64,000 nt of DNA from Stygiobacter sp043807765 (GTDB taxonomy: Bacteria > Bacteroidota > Ignavibacteria > Ignavibacteriales > Melioribacteraceae), in assembly GCA_043807765.1 (NCBI GenBank), contig JAZDFQ010000038.1, positions 62,001-126,000 on the forward strand. Reading direction: 5' to 3'. The position numbers and the translations under genes were made by a program. The notes beneath the pieces were generated by a model. The model made no database searches. It saw only the letters and a list, made by a program, of their open reading frames with translations, and was not told the origin of the DNA. The number at the start of each line of letters is the position of its first letter. Positions within the stretch are counted from its first letter, which is position 1. Below, one piece after another: positions 34,601 through 44,573 of the stretch.

Positions 34601-37300
34601 ATGTCCGAACCAAAAGCACCAAAAATTAGGCTTTACAAACTTGCTTCAGAATTCAATCTTTCAACAGAAAGCTTGATGGAATTCTTACAGAAGAAAGGTT
34701 ATGAAGTCAAAAATCATATGACTCTTATAACCGATGAAATGATGAATGACATCAAAATGTTTTTCAAGAAGGACATTGAAAAGGCTGAAAAGCATTATAA
34801 GAAAATAGAAGAATTTCAGAAAAAACGTGGTGATCATGCAGAGCCTGAACCGGAACCAAAAGTTGAAGTTAAACCGGAACCGGTAATCACACCAACTAAT
34901 GAACCGGCACCTGTTGTTGAAGAAATTTCCCAAACTGTTGAAGAAGTAGTTGAACAGAAGGAAGAAGAAATCTCAGTTGAAAATGAAGTGGCTGAAGAAA
35001 CTACTGAAGTACAAGAAGAAGTTGTAGAAGAAGCTGCGCCTTCAGAAGTAATTGAAGCTGTGCCTGTACACCAAGGACCTAAGATATATAAGACTGAAAC
35101 TGAGAAACGTCTTGAAACCCAGAAGAAAGGCTTGACGATTGTTGGCAAGATGGAACTCCACAAAAGAAAGCCAAGACCTGAAGATAAACCAAAAGAATCT
35201 CAGCCTGCTAGACCTTCGAATGCTCAACCTAAACCCGGACAACCGGCAACCACCACAACTACTACTACCGAATCTGAAGCTGACAAGAAAAAGAAAAAAG
35301 TTCTAAAAGCTAAAAAGAAAACCGGCAAGCCTGGTGAAGAAGGAAAAGAAGAAGTTGTTCCGGCAAAGAAAAAGAAAAAACTAAAACGCTTCGAAGTTGA
35401 TAAACAAGAGGTTGAAGCTGCTATCCGTAAGACAATGCTTAGTATGGATGACTCTGCTTTAGGTGACCGTGCTTTGGCTAGAAAGAAAAAGAGAAAAGAA
35501 AAAGCTGAAGAACAGGAAAGAATTCAAGAAGAAAGAATCTTAGAACAGAAAACAATTAAGGTTACCGAGTTTATTGCTGTTAACGAACTTGCTAACTTGA
35601 TGAAAGTTCCGGTAAGTGATGTCATTTCGAAATGTATTTCTCTTGGTTTAATGGTTTCAATCAACCAGAGATTGGATGTTGAAACAATTACGTTAATTGC
35701 CGATGATTTTGGTTTCGATATCGAGCTTCAGCAAGAATATCAAAATGAAATTGATGCAGATGTTCCGGATGCAGTTGAAACATTAAAATTCCGTCCTCCG
35801 GTTGTTACTATCATGGGACACGTAGATCATGGTAAAACTTCTTTGCTGGATTTTATTAGAAGAGCTAACGTTGTTGCCGGTGAAGCTGGCGGAATTACAC
35901 AGCACATTGGTGCTTACAAAGTTGCTTTGGATGATGGAAAGGAAATTGCATTCTTAGATACACCGGGTCACGAAGCGTTTACAGCTATGCGCGCGCGCGG
36001 TGCTAAAGTTACGGATATCGTTGTTCTTATTGTTGCAGCTGACGATGCTGTGATGCCTCAAACTATTGAAGCTATTAATCATGCCCAGGCTGCAAATGTT
36101 CCTATCATTGTTGCGATTAATAAAGTTGATAAACCGAATTCGAATATCGAAAGAATTAAACAACAGCTAGCTGAAAGAAATATTTTAATTGAAGAATGGG
36201 GCGGAAAATATCAATGTGTTGAAGTATCAGCTAAGCTTGGCAAAAATATTGATGTGTTATTAGAAAAAATTATTCTTGAAGCAGAACTTCTGGATCTCAA
36301 AGCAAATCCGGATCGTTTTGCAAGAGGAACAATTATAGAATCGCAGCTTGATAAAGGCAGAGGTGTAACTGCTACTGTTCTTGTTCAAAAAGGAACATTG
36401 AAAATCGGCGATCCGTTTATTGCGGGTATTACACATGGACGTGTACGCGCTATGTTTGATGAACGCGGCAAAAAAGTTTTTGAAGCTGGTCCATCAACCC
36501 CAGTTCTTGTGTTAGGATTTGAAGCCGCTCCTCAAGCCGGTGATGTGTTTGCGATTGTTGAATCTGAACGTGAAGCTCGCGAAACAAGCATCAAACGTAT
36601 GCAGCTTAAACGCGAACAAGATCACCGCCAAGTGCATCATATTACACTTGATGAAATTGCTAGCCAGATTTCACAAGGCGGATTCAAAGAATTGCCTATC
36701 ATCGTTAAAGGTGACGTGGATGGTTCTATCGAGGCGCTTTCCGATTCCTTGATGAAGCTTACAAACGCAGAGGTTTCTGTGAATGTAATACATAAAGGTG
36801 TTGGTGCAATTAGCGAAGGAGACGTATTGCTTGCTGCTGCTTCAAAAGCAATTATTATCGGTTTCCATGTTCGTCCTAATGTTAACGCTCGTAAACTTGC
36901 TGAAACTGAAAAAGTAGATATTCGTCTTTACAATATTATCTACGATGCGATTGCAGAAGTTAAATCTGCACTCGAAGGAATGCTTTCGCCGGTTGTTAGC
37001 GAAGAAAACGTTGCTACTATTGAAGTTCGCGACATTTTCAAAGTACCGAAAATTGGTACAATCGCGGGTTGTTATGTTACTGAAGGCAAAGTTGACCGCA
37101 AACATAAACTCCGTTTGTTCAGAGATGGAATTGCGATTTACGAAGGCGATTTCTCATCACTCAAGCGCTTCAAGGATGATGTGAAAGAAGTTGAACGCGG
37201 ATTTGAGTGCGGTGTCGGCATTAACAATTTCAACGATATAAAAGTTGGCGATATAATTGAAACATATAAACTTATTGAGACAAAGAAGAAGTTAGAATAA
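34601..37300 (+). CDS. infB: Translation initiation factor IF-2
   Basis: This 899-residue GTPase brings fMet-tRNA to the ribosome. It starts with an IF2 N-domain (KIRLYKLASEFNLSTESLMEFL). A long acidic Glu/Val-Pro-rich stretch follows (about 70-160), then a basic Lys-rich linker. The G domain begins near residue 400 with IMGHVDHGKTSLLD (G1), LDTPGHEAFTAMRARGA (G3), AINKVDKPNSN (G4) and VSAKLG (G5), and domains II-IV follow to ETKKKLE. The stop overlaps the rbfA start (TAATG). The initiator tRNA it recognises is encoded at 19096 in this window. Confidence 0.97.
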   Translation: MSEPKAPKIRLYKLASEFNLSTESLMEFLQKKGYEVKNHMTLITDEMMNDIKMFFKKDIEKAEKHYKKIEEFQKKRGDHAEPEPEPKVEVKPEPVITPTNEPAPVVEEISQTVEEVVEQKEEEISVENEVAEETTEVQEEVVEEAAPSEVIEAVPVHQGPKIYKTETEKRLETQKKGLTIVGKMELHKRKPRPEDKPKESQPARPSNAQPKPGQPATTTTTTTESEADKKKKKVLKAKKKTGKPGEEGKEEVVPAKKKKKLKRFEVDKQEVEAAIRKTMLSMDDSALGDRALARKKKRKEKAEEQERIQEERILEQKTIKVTEFIAVNELANLMKVPVSDVISKCISLGLMVSINQRLDVETITLIADDFGFDIELQQEYQNEIDADVPDAVETLKFRPPVVTIMGHVDHGKTSLLDFIRRANVVAGEAGGITQHIGAYKVALDDGKEIAFLDTPGHEAFTAMRARGAKVTDIVVLIVAADDAVMPQTIEAINHAQAANVPIIVAINKVDKPNSNIERIKQQLAERNILIEEWGGKYQCVEVSAKLGKNIDVLLEKIILEAELLDLKANPDRFARGTIIESQLDKGRGVTATVLVQKGTLKIGDPFIAGITHGRVRAMFDERGKKVFEAGPSTPVLVLGFEAAPQAGDVFAIVESEREARETSIKRMQLKREQDHRQVHHITLDEIASQISQGGFKELPIIVKGDVDGSIEALSDSLMKLTNAEVSVNVIHKGVGAISEGDVLLAAASKAIIIGFHVRPNVNARKLAETEKVDIRLYNIIYDAIAEVKSALEGMLSPVVSEENVATIEVRDIFKVPKIGTIAGCYVTEGKVDRKHKLRLFRDGIAIYEGDFSSLKRFKDDVKEVERGFECGVGINNFNDIKVGDIIETYKLIETKKKLE

Positions 37301-37662
37301 TGCCTACGTTTAGGAAGCAAAAAGTTGCAAATCAGATAAAAGATGAGATAAGCTTGATCTTGCTTCAGAAGATTCAAGACCATAGGTTCAGACTTATTAC
37401 GGTAACAAACGTAAAAGTCAGCCCGGACTTGAAGCAAGCTAAAATTTATCTCTCGGTTTACGAAAAAGAATTACGCGATGAAGTCTTAGAAATCGTTACT
37501 GAAATGAAAGGAGTAATCCGCAGCGAACTTGCTCATAAAATGACTCTGCGTTTTGTTCCGGACCTTGTGTTTTTCATTGATGATACTCTGGACTATGTTG
37601 AAAAGATGGAAGATTTGTTCAAGAAGATTCACGAAAATGATAACAAGAAAAACGACGAGTGA
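37300..37662 (+). CDS. rbfA: 30S ribosome-binding factor RbfA
   Basis: This 120-residue cold-shock ribosome assembly factor binds the 30S subunit near helix 1 of 16S rRNA. The KH-like fold shows FRKQKVANQIKDEISLILLQ, LITVTNVKVSPDLKQAKIYL and LRFVPDLVFFIDDTLDYVEKM. The ATG shares a base with the infB stop (TAATG), so translation is coupled. The 3' end overlaps truB by 26 bases. Confidence 0.95.
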   Translation: MPTFRKQKVANQIKDEISLILLQKIQDHRFRLITVTNVKVSPDLKQAKIYLSVYEKELRDEVLEIVTEMKGVIRSELAHKMTLRFVPDLVFFIDDTLDYVEKMEDLFKKIHENDNKKNDE

Positions 37663-38347
37663 TTATGAGCCGCAGTTTGAAAGCGGCGAAGTTGTATTGA
37701 TCGATAAACAGTTAAAAAAATCGTCCTTTGATATTGTGTACAAAGTAAGAAAAGCTACCGGAGTAAAGAAGGTTGGTCATGCCGGAACTTTAGATCCCAT
37801 GGCAACCGGACTTGTTGTTGTTTGCACCGGAAGAAAAACCAAAGAGATTACTCAGTTGTTAACAGTTGAGAAAACTTATACCGGAATTATTTCCCTCGGC
37901 AGAACGACACCTTCTTACGATATGGAAACATTCTATGACTCGGAAAAAGGTTACGAAGGAATTACCGAGGAAATGATTTTAAGCGCAAGCAAAAATTTTC
38001 TTGGTGAACAAATGCAAATTCCTCCAATGTTTTCAGCTATTAAAAAAGAAGGCAAAGCTCTCTATCATATGGCGCGTAAAGGTATTGAGATTGAGCGAGA
38101 ACCGAAACAGATTTTTATTTCGAGCTTTGATATAACCAAGATTGAATTGCCTAACGTGCATTTCGAAATTGCTTGCTCTAAAGGAACATATATTAGAGTA
38201 ATTGCAAATGATTTTGGTAAGATATTAGGATGCGGTGCTTACTTACGAGAGTTACGAAGAACTAAAGTTGGTGAATTTGATGTAGCGGATGCACTGACTA
38301 TTGATGAATTCAAGGAAAAATACACAACTATCCCGATTACAGTTTAA
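37637..38347 (+). CDS. truB: tRNA pseudouridine(55) synthase TruB
   Basis: This 236-residue enzyme forms pseudouridine at position 55 in the T loop of tRNAs. The catalytic Asp lies in KVGHAGTLDPMATGLVVVC; further hallmarks are EKTYTGIISLGRTTPSYD, MQIPPMFSAIKKEGKALYHM and CSKGTYIRVIANDFGKILG. The C-terminus is short, without a PUA domain. I start at ATG 37637 inside rbfA (26-base overlap), the last Met before the conserved region; longer upstream starts would overlap rbfA out of frame. The stop shares a base with ribF. Confidence 0.94.
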   Translation: MITRKTTSDYEPQFESGEVVLIDKQLKKSSFDIVYKVRKATGVKKVGHAGTLDPMATGLVVVCTGRKTKEITQLLTVEKTYTGIISLGRTTPSYDMETFYDSEKGYEGITEEMILSASKNFLGEQMQIPPMFSAIKKEGKALYHMARKGIEIEREPKQIFISSFDITKIELPNVHFEIACSKGTYIRVIANDFGKILGCGAYLRELRRTKVGEFDVADALTIDEFKEKYTTIPITV

Positions 38348-39279
38348 TGAAAGTTTATTCAGATAGATCTGAAATAGAGAAAGTAAAAAGCGCTGTGGTA
38401 ACAGTTGGGTCCTTTGATGGATTACACCGCGGCCACCTAAAGATTTTGGAAACAGTTAAAAAAGTTGCTGTTGAAACTAATGCCGAGAGTTTCGTTGTAA
38501 CTTTTGATCCTCACCCAAGATCGGTGCTTGCTCAAAATTCGGAAGTAAATATTCTCACATCTCTTGATGAGAAGAAATGGATTATTGAAGAAGCCGGGAT
38601 TGAGAATTTGATGGTAATTCATTTCACCAGAGAATTTTCTCAACTAACTTCCGAAGAGTTTATACAAAAATTTATAGTTGAAAAATTAAATGCTTCGCAT
38701 ATGGTTATTGGTCACGACCACAAGTTTGGAAGAGACCGCTTAGGCGATGAAAATAAGCTAAGAGAAATTGGCTCAAAATTTGGCTTTGGTGTTACGGCTG
38801 TTGCAGCAGAAACACTTAATGATGAAACAATCAGCAGCACTAAAGTCAGAAATTTTCTTTTTGATGGAAATCTTGATAAAGCGAATTTGTTCCTTGGAAG
38901 ATTTTATTCGATATGCGGAATTGTTGTTAAAGGCGCTCAGCGCGGAAGAACTTTAGGATTCCCAACTGCAAATGTTCAAGTTGATGATCCAAAGAAGTCG
39001 ATTCCGAAAAATGGTGTTTATGTTGTTCGCTGCATTTTAGGAAGTCAATCTTATTACGGAGTAATGAATATCGGATATCGCCCGACTTTCGAGAATAAGC
39101 ATGAGCTTGTTCCGGAAGCGTACATCCTCGATTTCGACCGTGATATTTACGGCGAGAAAATAAAAGTGGAGTTTGTAAAACGACTCCGCGATGAAAAGAA
39201 ATTTGAATCGAAGGATGCTTTGATTCACCAAATTGAAATAGATAAAAAAGAAGCGGAGTTAGTCGCTTCATCAAAATAA
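38347..39279 (+). CDS. ribF: Bifunctional riboflavin kinase/FAD synthetase
   Basis: This 310-residue enzyme makes FMN then FAD from riboflavin. The N-terminal adenylyltransferase domain has VTVGSFDGLHRGHLKIL, VTFDPHPRSVL and VIGHDHKFGRDRLG; SSTKVRNFL closes it. The C-terminal kinase domain has GAQRGRTLGFPTANVQ and GVMNIGYRPTF. The truB-ribF-rpsO order is common in bacteria. The start overlaps the truB stop by one base (TAATG). Confidence 0.96.
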   Translation: MKVYSDRSEIEKVKSAVVTVGSFDGLHRGHLKILETVKKVAVETNAESFVVTFDPHPRSVLAQNSEVNILTSLDEKKWIIEEAGIENLMVIHFTREFSQLTSEEFIQKFIVEKLNASHMVIGHDHKFGRDRLGDENKLREIGSKFGFGVTAVAAETLNDETISSTKVRNFLFDGNLDKANLFLGRFYSICGIVVKGAQRGRTLGFPTANVQVDDPKKSIPKNGVYVVRCILGSQSYYGVMNIGYRPTFENKHELVPEAYILDFDRDIYGEKIKVEFVKRLRDEKKFESKDALIHQIEIDKKEAELVASSK

Positions 39280-39295
39280 AAATAAATCAACTAAT

Positions 39296-39319
39296 CAATT
39301 CCGGTTAAGGCTGGAATTG
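39296..39319 (+). promoter_or_regulatory. Hairpin in the rpsO leader
   Basis: CAATTCC / GGAATTG with a ten-base loop lies between ribF and rpsO, 30 bases before the rpsO start. S15 commonly regulates its own mRNA through leader structures; whether this one takes part is inference. No T run follows, so it is not a terminator. Confidence 0.35.
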
Positions 39320-39349
39320 CATCGTAAAACAAAATAAAGGAGTAGTAAA

Positions 39350-39619
39350 ATGTCGTTATCATTACAAGAGAAACTTGATATCATCAAGAAATATGGCGCC
39401 AACGAAAAAGACAGCGGAAAAGCTGAAGTTCAGGTGGCTCTCTTGACAGCAAGAATCAACCAATTAACAAGTCACTTTGAAGTTAACAAAAAAGATCACG
39501 CTTCACGCCGCGGTTTGTTGCAGATGGTTGGTAAAAGAAAAAGATTATTAAGCTATATAGCTGAGAAGGATATTGCAAGATATCGTTCTATAATTAAAGA
39601 ATTGAACATTAGAAAGTAA
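39350..39619 (+). CDS. rpsO: Ribosomal protein S15
   Basis: This 89-residue protein is the 16S rRNA-binding small-subunit protein S15, at full normal length. Signature segments are EVQVALLTARINQLTSHFEVNKKDHASRRGLLQMVGKRKRLLSYI. AAAGGAG precedes the ATG. The gene lies directly before pnp, the same pairing as in most bacteria. Confidence 0.97.
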   Translation: MSLSLQEKLDIIKKYGANEKDSGKAEVQVALLTARINQLTSHFEVNKKDHASRRGLLQMVGKRKRLLSYIAEKDIARYRSIIKELNIRK

Positions 39620-39630
39620 GAGGCATTTAA

Positions 39631-41760
39631 ATGGTAGTAACCAAAGAAGTACTGATTGGCAAACATAAGCTGATCTTAGAAACGGGCAAGTTAGCTAAAC
39701 AAGCTAACGGAGCAATTATGGCTCGTTACGGTGATACAATGGTGCTTGTGACTGCAGTTGCCGGTGGCCTCAGAGAGGATCTTGATTTCTTTCCTCTTAG
39801 TGTTGAATATAGAGAAAAAGCTTTTGCTGCTGGAAAAATTCCGGGTGGATTTTTTAAGCGCGAAGGTAAACCAAGCGACCGCGAAGTTTTAAGCGCTCGT
39901 TTGATTGACCGCCCCATTCGCCCTTTATTCGATGATAATTATAGAAATGATACACAAGTAGCTGCATTCGTTTATTCTTTTGATGGCGAAAACGATCCTG
40001 ACGTTATTGCAGCTTGCGCTGCTTCTGCTGCATTAGCTGTTTCAGATATTCCGTTCCTTGAACCAATCGGCGAAGTTCGTGTTGGAAGAGTTAACGGAGA
40101 ATTCATAATCAATCCAACATACAAAGAAGTTGAAGCCAGCGACATCGAATTAGTTGTTGCCGGTACGGAAACTTCTATTATGATGGTTGAAGGCGAATCT
40201 AAAGAAGTTAGCGAAAGCGATCTTTTAGGTGCGCTAAAATTTGCTCATCTCGAAATCAAAAAGATCATTGAAGTACAAAAAGAGTTGCGCGAAGCTTGCG
40301 GCAAACCAAAGATGGAAGTTGCTGTAAAAACTTTGGATGAAAATCTTGTTGCAGATGTAAATGCACTCGCTTATGAAAAATATAAAGCAATCGTTTCTTC
40401 TGTTCTCGCTAAAGAAGAAAGATCAAAAGCTAATCACGATTTAGGTGATGAAGTTCTCGCTGCTCTCGCAGAAAAATATCCGGAACAAGGAAAAGTCATT
40501 GGTCAAATTCTTCACGATATGGAAAAAGACCTAATGCGCAAACGCATCTTAGAAGAAGGAATGCGTCTTGATGGAAGAAATACAAAACAAATTCGCCCGA
40601 TCACATGCGAACTTGGTTTGCTTCCTCGCGTTCATGGAACTGCATTATTTACCCGCGGCGAAACTCAAAGCTTAACTACTTTGACTCTTGGTACAAAACA
40701 AGATGAACAAGTAATTGACGGCTTACAGGAAGAATATAAGAAGAGATTTTTACTTCATTATAATTTTCCTCCGTTCAGCGTTGGCGAAACCGGAAGATTT
40801 TCTGGAGTTGGAAGAAGAGAAGTTGGCCACGGAAACTTGGCAGAGCGCTCTTTGAAAAACATGCTTCCTCCGGAAGATAAATTTCCATACACAGTTCGTA
40901 TCAATTCGGATATTCTTGAATCAAACGGCTCATCATCAATGGCAACTGTTTGCGCTGGTTCGCTTGCAATGATGGATGGCGGCGTTCCGGTTAAATGCGC
41001 AATTGCCGGTATTGCAATGGGCTTGATTAAAGAAGGCGAGAAGTTCGCAATCCTTTCCGATATTCTTGGAAATGAAGATCACCTTGGCGATATGGATTTC
41101 AAAGTTGCCGGAAGTACCGAAGGTATTACCGGTTTACAAATGGATATCAAGATTCAAGGAATCTCTTACGAGATTATGGAAACAGCACTTGCTCAAGCTA
41201 AAGAAGGAAGAATGCACATTCTTGGAATCATGAATGAAGCAATTTCTACAGCTAGAGAGAATATCTCAAACTACGCTCCAAGCATACTTTCAACAAAGAT
41301 TCCAGTTGATAAAATTGGCGCTTTAATAGGACCTGGCGGAAAAGTTATCCAAAAAATCCAAAAAGAGTACAGCGTAGAAATCAGTGTTGAAGAAGATGGA
41401 ACTGTTAACATTGCCGGTATAGATTCGAAGCTTGCAAAAGAAGCTAAAGAGTATATCAGAATGATGATGTCTGAACCGGAAATTGGAAAAACATACAATG
41501 CAAAAGTTGTAAGCATTAAAGACTTTGGCGCATTTGTAGAATTTATGCCGGGCATTCAAGGATTACTTCACATTTCGCAAGTTGATACAAAGAAGATCGC
41601 GAAGGTTAGCGATGTACTTGCCGAAGGTGAAATGGTTCGAGTTAAATTGCTAAGCATTGAGAATGGTAAATTCGCTCTTTCCAGAAAAGTATTATTGAAG
41701 GAAAAAGAAGAATCTAAAGAAGAAGTTAAAGAAGAGAACATTACAGAGAATGCTGAGTAA
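39631..41760 (+). CDS. pnp: Polyribonucleotide nucleotidyltransferase (PNPase)
   Basis: This 709-residue 3'-5' phosphorolytic exoribonuclease takes part in mRNA decay. Two RNase PH domains flank an all-helical domain: the first with RYGDTMVLVTAVAG, the second with RGETQSLTTLTLGT and SNGSSSMATVCAGSLAMMD. A KH domain (PVDKIGALIGPGGKVIQKI) and an S1 domain (VVSIKDFGAFVEFMPGIQGLLHISQ) follow, then an acidic tail. The coding end forms part of the transcription terminator. Confidence 0.97.
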   Translation: MVVTKEVLIGKHKLILETGKLAKQANGAIMARYGDTMVLVTAVAGGLREDLDFFPLSVEYREKAFAAGKIPGGFFKREGKPSDREVLSARLIDRPIRPLFDDNYRNDTQVAAFVYSFDGENDPDVIAACAASAALAVSDIPFLEPIGEVRVGRVNGEFIINPTYKEVEASDIELVVAGTETSIMMVEGESKEVSESDLLGALKFAHLEIKKIIEVQKELREACGKPKMEVAVKTLDENLVADVNALAYEKYKAIVSSVLAKEERSKANHDLGDEVLAALAEKYPEQGKVIGQILHDMEKDLMRKRILEEGMRLDGRNTKQIRPITCELGLLPRVHGTALFTRGETQSLTTLTLGTKQDEQVIDGLQEEYKKRFLLHYNFPPFSVGETGRFSGVGRREVGHGNLAERSLKNMLPPEDKFPYTVRINSDILESNGSSSMATVCAGSLAMMDGGVPVKCAIAGIAMGLIKEGEKFAILSDILGNEDHLGDMDFKVAGSTEGITGLQMDIKIQGISYEIMETALAQAKEGRMHILGIMNEAISTARENISNYAPSILSTKIPVDKIGALIGPGGKVIQKIQKEYSVEISVEEDGTVNIAGIDSKLAKEAKEYIRMMMSEPEIGKTYNAKVVSIKDFGAFVEFMPGIQGLLHISQVDTKKIAKVSDVLAEGEMVRVKLLSIENGKFALSRKVLLKEKEESKEEVKEENITENAE

Positions 41761-41776
41761 CAACTCAGCATTTTTT
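41749..41776 (+). terminator. Terminator overlapping the pnp stop codon
   Basis: AATGCTGAGT / ACTCAGCATT with an AACA loop, followed by T6, starts inside the last codons of pnp and includes its TAA. It should end most transcripts from the rimP-pnp cluster before dus. Confidence 0.85.
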
Positions 41777-41799
41777 ATAAAAGCCGAAATGGTTGATTG

Positions 41800-42867
41800 A
41801 TGAAGATTGGTAACCTTGATATTGGACAAAAGCTTTTCCTAGCCCCCATGGCGGAGGTTACCGATTCATCATTCAGAAGAATTTGTAAAGCAGAGGGCGC
41901 CGGCATTACATTCACCCAGATGGTAAGTGCCGAGGGTGTAATAAAAAATAATTTTGAATCGCTCCGAATCCTTTCATTCAACCGCAACGAAAAGCCAATA
42001 GGTGTTCAAGTTCTTGGTAACAATCCGGCAATTCTTGGCGAAGCTACAAAAGAAATCACTCGCATGAAGCCCGATATGATTGATCTTAATTGCGGTTGTT
42101 CGGTTGATAAAGTTACATCAAATAAAATGGGTTCTGCACTTCTTGATGATCCTAAAACGATCGGCACTATTATCCGCAAAATGGTTGATAATGCCGGTGG
42201 TATTCCTATTTCGGTAAAACTGAGATTGGGGAAAGATAGAAGTCATATTAATATTTTTGAAACAGCCAAAGCTGTTGAAGACAGCGGAGGTGCTTTAGTT
42301 TTTGTACACGGACGCGCACGAAACGATAAATATGAAACTGAACCCGATTGGAGCTGGATATCTAAAGTTAAAGAAACAGTGAATATTCCGGTTGTGGGAA
42401 ACGGCTCTGTATTTTTTCCTCACGACATCAAAAAGATGATTGATGATACCGGATGTGATTCCGTTATGGTTGCTCGCGGTGCGCTTGGTAATCCGTTTAT
42501 TTTTTCCCGCTACAATAAATTTGTAGAAACGGGAACTGACCCGGGAATGCCGGATATTAAAGTTGTTTGGGAAGTATTACTAAAACATATAAATAGTTTA
42601 GAGCTTGAGTTTGGAGAAGTTGTTGCTCTTGATAGAGCCAAAAAACAAACCGTTTGGTATCTTAAAGATTACCCCGGCTTAAATAATCTTTTAGAAATAG
42701 TTTTCGGATTAAGAAATTTTGATTCACTTCGCGAATTAATTAATGAGCACTCTGCTAAAATTATTAGCGGAGAGTTTGGCGAAAGTGATAAGGTTGATGT
42801 AATAAATAAGTTTAAGAAAAAAGTTCTTTTCTGGCTGACCGAAGATACACCTCCGGCACAGAGTTAA
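41800..42867 (+). CDS. dus: tRNA-dihydrouridine synthase
   Basis: This 355-residue flavoenzyme reduces uridines in tRNA D loops. FLAPMAEVTDSSFRRICK is the FMN-binding start, MIDLNCGCSVDKV contains the catalytic cysteine region (N-x-GC), and VKLRLGKDRSHINI, VFVHGRARNDKY, VVGNGSVF and MVARGALGNPFIF are conserved. The motif has CGCS where most have GCP, a mild variation. ATG 41800 is preferred to the TTG three bases earlier. It follows the pnp terminator. Confidence 0.93.
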   Translation: MKIGNLDIGQKLFLAPMAEVTDSSFRRICKAEGAGITFTQMVSAEGVIKNNFESLRILSFNRNEKPIGVQVLGNNPAILGEATKEITRMKPDMIDLNCGCSVDKVTSNKMGSALLDDPKTIGTIIRKMVDNAGGIPISVKLRLGKDRSHINIFETAKAVEDSGGALVFVHGRARNDKYETEPDWSWISKVKETVNIPVVGNGSVFFPHDIKKMIDDTGCDSVMVARGALGNPFIFSRYNKFVETGTDPGMPDIKVVWEVLLKHINSLELEFGEVVALDRAKKQTVWYLKDYPGLNNLLEIVFGLRNFDSLRELINEHSAKIISGEFGESDKVDVINKFKKKVLFWLTEDTPPAQS

Positions 42868-42885
42868 GACACATAAGGTTTTACA

Positions 42886-44496
42886 ATGAATAAAGAAATA
42901 ATTATTAATTCTTCCACTTCACAAAATCGCGTTGCGATTACTGAAGATGGAAATTTGGTCGATTTTTTTGTCGACCATCCGGAAAAGCAAAGGATGGTTG
43001 GCGATGTTTATTACGGCAGAGTAGCCAGAGTTTTACCCGGAATCCGCGCAGCATTTATAGATATTGGAATGAAGCATGATGCATTCCTTCACTTCTCTGA
43101 TATAGGGGAACGTACTGAAGCATTGCAAGGAATTTTTGACGATGACAACGATGATGACGATGAAGTAGCTCCAGCAGAACAAAAAGAAGTAAAGGAAGAA
43201 CCCTCACCAAATTCTACATTGGAACTTACGAAGCCGGTTATTTCAAAGGATTTTGAACATCGCGATAAACCAACCACGCGTCTTCACAAAGGTGAAGATA
43301 TTCTTATCCAGATTATAAAAGAACCTGTAAAGGATAAAGGCGTTAGAGTAACCTCCTCAATTTCTATTCCGGGAAGATTTTGTGTTCTGCTTCCAATGGA
43401 TAACAAGATTGGCGTTTCCAAAAAAATTGTAGATTTTCGAGAAAGAAAAAGATTAAGAAGAATTGCCCGCGGAATTTTACCGCGCGATTGCGGATTAATC
43501 ATTCGCACGGCTGCAAAAGACCAAAGCGATGAATCGCTTAGCGGTGATTTGAAATATCTTGTAAAGATCTGGCAAGACATCCAAGCCGAAGCTAAAAAAG
43601 TTGAGCCGCCGTCCGTATTGTACAAAGATTTGAGTACAACTATTTCTGTTATCAGAGATTTGTTTACTCCGGACGTTTCAAAAGTGTTTGTCGATTCCAA
43701 AAAACTTTGGAAGGAAATTAGGAATTATCTACAGTTCATTCAGCCTGCTTTAATGGAACGAATTGAACTATACAAAGGCGATGCACCTATATTTGAAACT
43801 TTCCGTATCGATGAACAAATAAAATCTTTGATGGGACGCAAGGTTCCTTTACCGGCTGGCGGACACATTGTTATTGATCATACCGAAGCTATGGTTGTGA
43901 TTGACGTGAACAGCGGACGCTATGCTGCTAAGAAAGAGCAAGAGCTAAATTCTCTTAAAACAGATTTGGAGGCATCACGTGAAATTGCGAGACAATTGCG
44001 TTTGCGTGATATCGGTGGTTTGATTGTAGTTGATTTTATTGATCTTGAAGATGAGAAAAACCGCAAGAAAATATATGATGAATTGAAGAAAGAGTTTAAG
44101 AAGGATAGAGCTAAAACAGCTTTGCTTCCTATGACTGAATTCGGCTTGATGCAAATTACACGCGAGCGTGTTCGCGAAAATATTATTCAGTCTATGAATG
44201 AAGTTTGTCCATATTGCCAGGGCACCGGCTTACAAACAAAAAAATCGAATCTGATTCATGAGATTGAACGCTGGTTAAAGCGCTACAGAATTCAAGGAAA
44301 AGTTAAATCGCTTACATTGCGTGTTCATCCTTCGCTTGGCGAAAAAATGAGAATGGGCTTCATATCAACCATAAACAGACTTCAATTAAAATACTTTGTT
44401 AGAATTAAATTAGTTGAAGAAGAAAGAGTGAGCCCATCTAAGTTTCATTTTATTTCAACAAAGTCCGGTGAAGAAATAACGGACGAAGTTGCCTAA
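42886..44496 (+). CDS. rng: Ribonuclease G/E family endoribonuclease
   Basis: This 536-residue protein is of RNase G size, without the long C-terminal scaffold of RNase E. It has an N-terminal S1 domain (GDVYYGRVARVLPGIRAAFI) interrupted at about residues 82-132 by an Asp/Glu/Pro-rich insert (DDDNDDDDEV...). The RNase H-like and DNase I-like catalytic parts follow (VVIDVNSGRYA, GGLIVVDFIDLEDEKNR with the metal-binding Asp), then the zinc-link CPYCQGTG and a small domain. It processes rRNA and mRNA. A likely partner of pnp in RNA decay. Confidence 0.93.
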   Translation: MNKEIIINSSTSQNRVAITEDGNLVDFFVDHPEKQRMVGDVYYGRVARVLPGIRAAFIDIGMKHDAFLHFSDIGERTEALQGIFDDDNDDDDEVAPAEQKEVKEEPSPNSTLELTKPVISKDFEHRDKPTTRLHKGEDILIQIIKEPVKDKGVRVTSSISIPGRFCVLLPMDNKIGVSKKIVDFRERKRLRRIARGILPRDCGLIIRTAAKDQSDESLSGDLKYLVKIWQDIQAEAKKVEPPSVLYKDLSTTISVIRDLFTPDVSKVFVDSKKLWKEIRNYLQFIQPALMERIELYKGDAPIFETFRIDEQIKSLMGRKVPLPAGGHIVIDHTEAMVVIDVNSGRYAAKKEQELNSLKTDLEASREIARQLRLRDIGGLIVVDFIDLEDEKNRKKIYDELKKEFKKDRAKTALLPMTEFGLMQITRERVRENIIQSMNEVCPYCQGTGLQTKKSNLIHEIERWLKRYRIQGKVKSLTLRVHPSLGEKMRMGFISTINRLQLKYFVRIKLVEEERVSPSKFHFISTKSGEEITDEVA

Positions 44497-44573
44497 ACGC
44501 ACTTTAAGCCGGGGTTGGAAAAATTTGTATGCATTTTTTATTAATTTTCTTTTAACAAAGAAGGCTATTTGAA

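Noticed and set aside
34834..35163. Ser/Thr-rich minus-strand open frame inside infB
   Set aside because: It is the antisense shadow of the Glu/Val-rich linker of IF-2; low-complexity coding produces open complementary frames.
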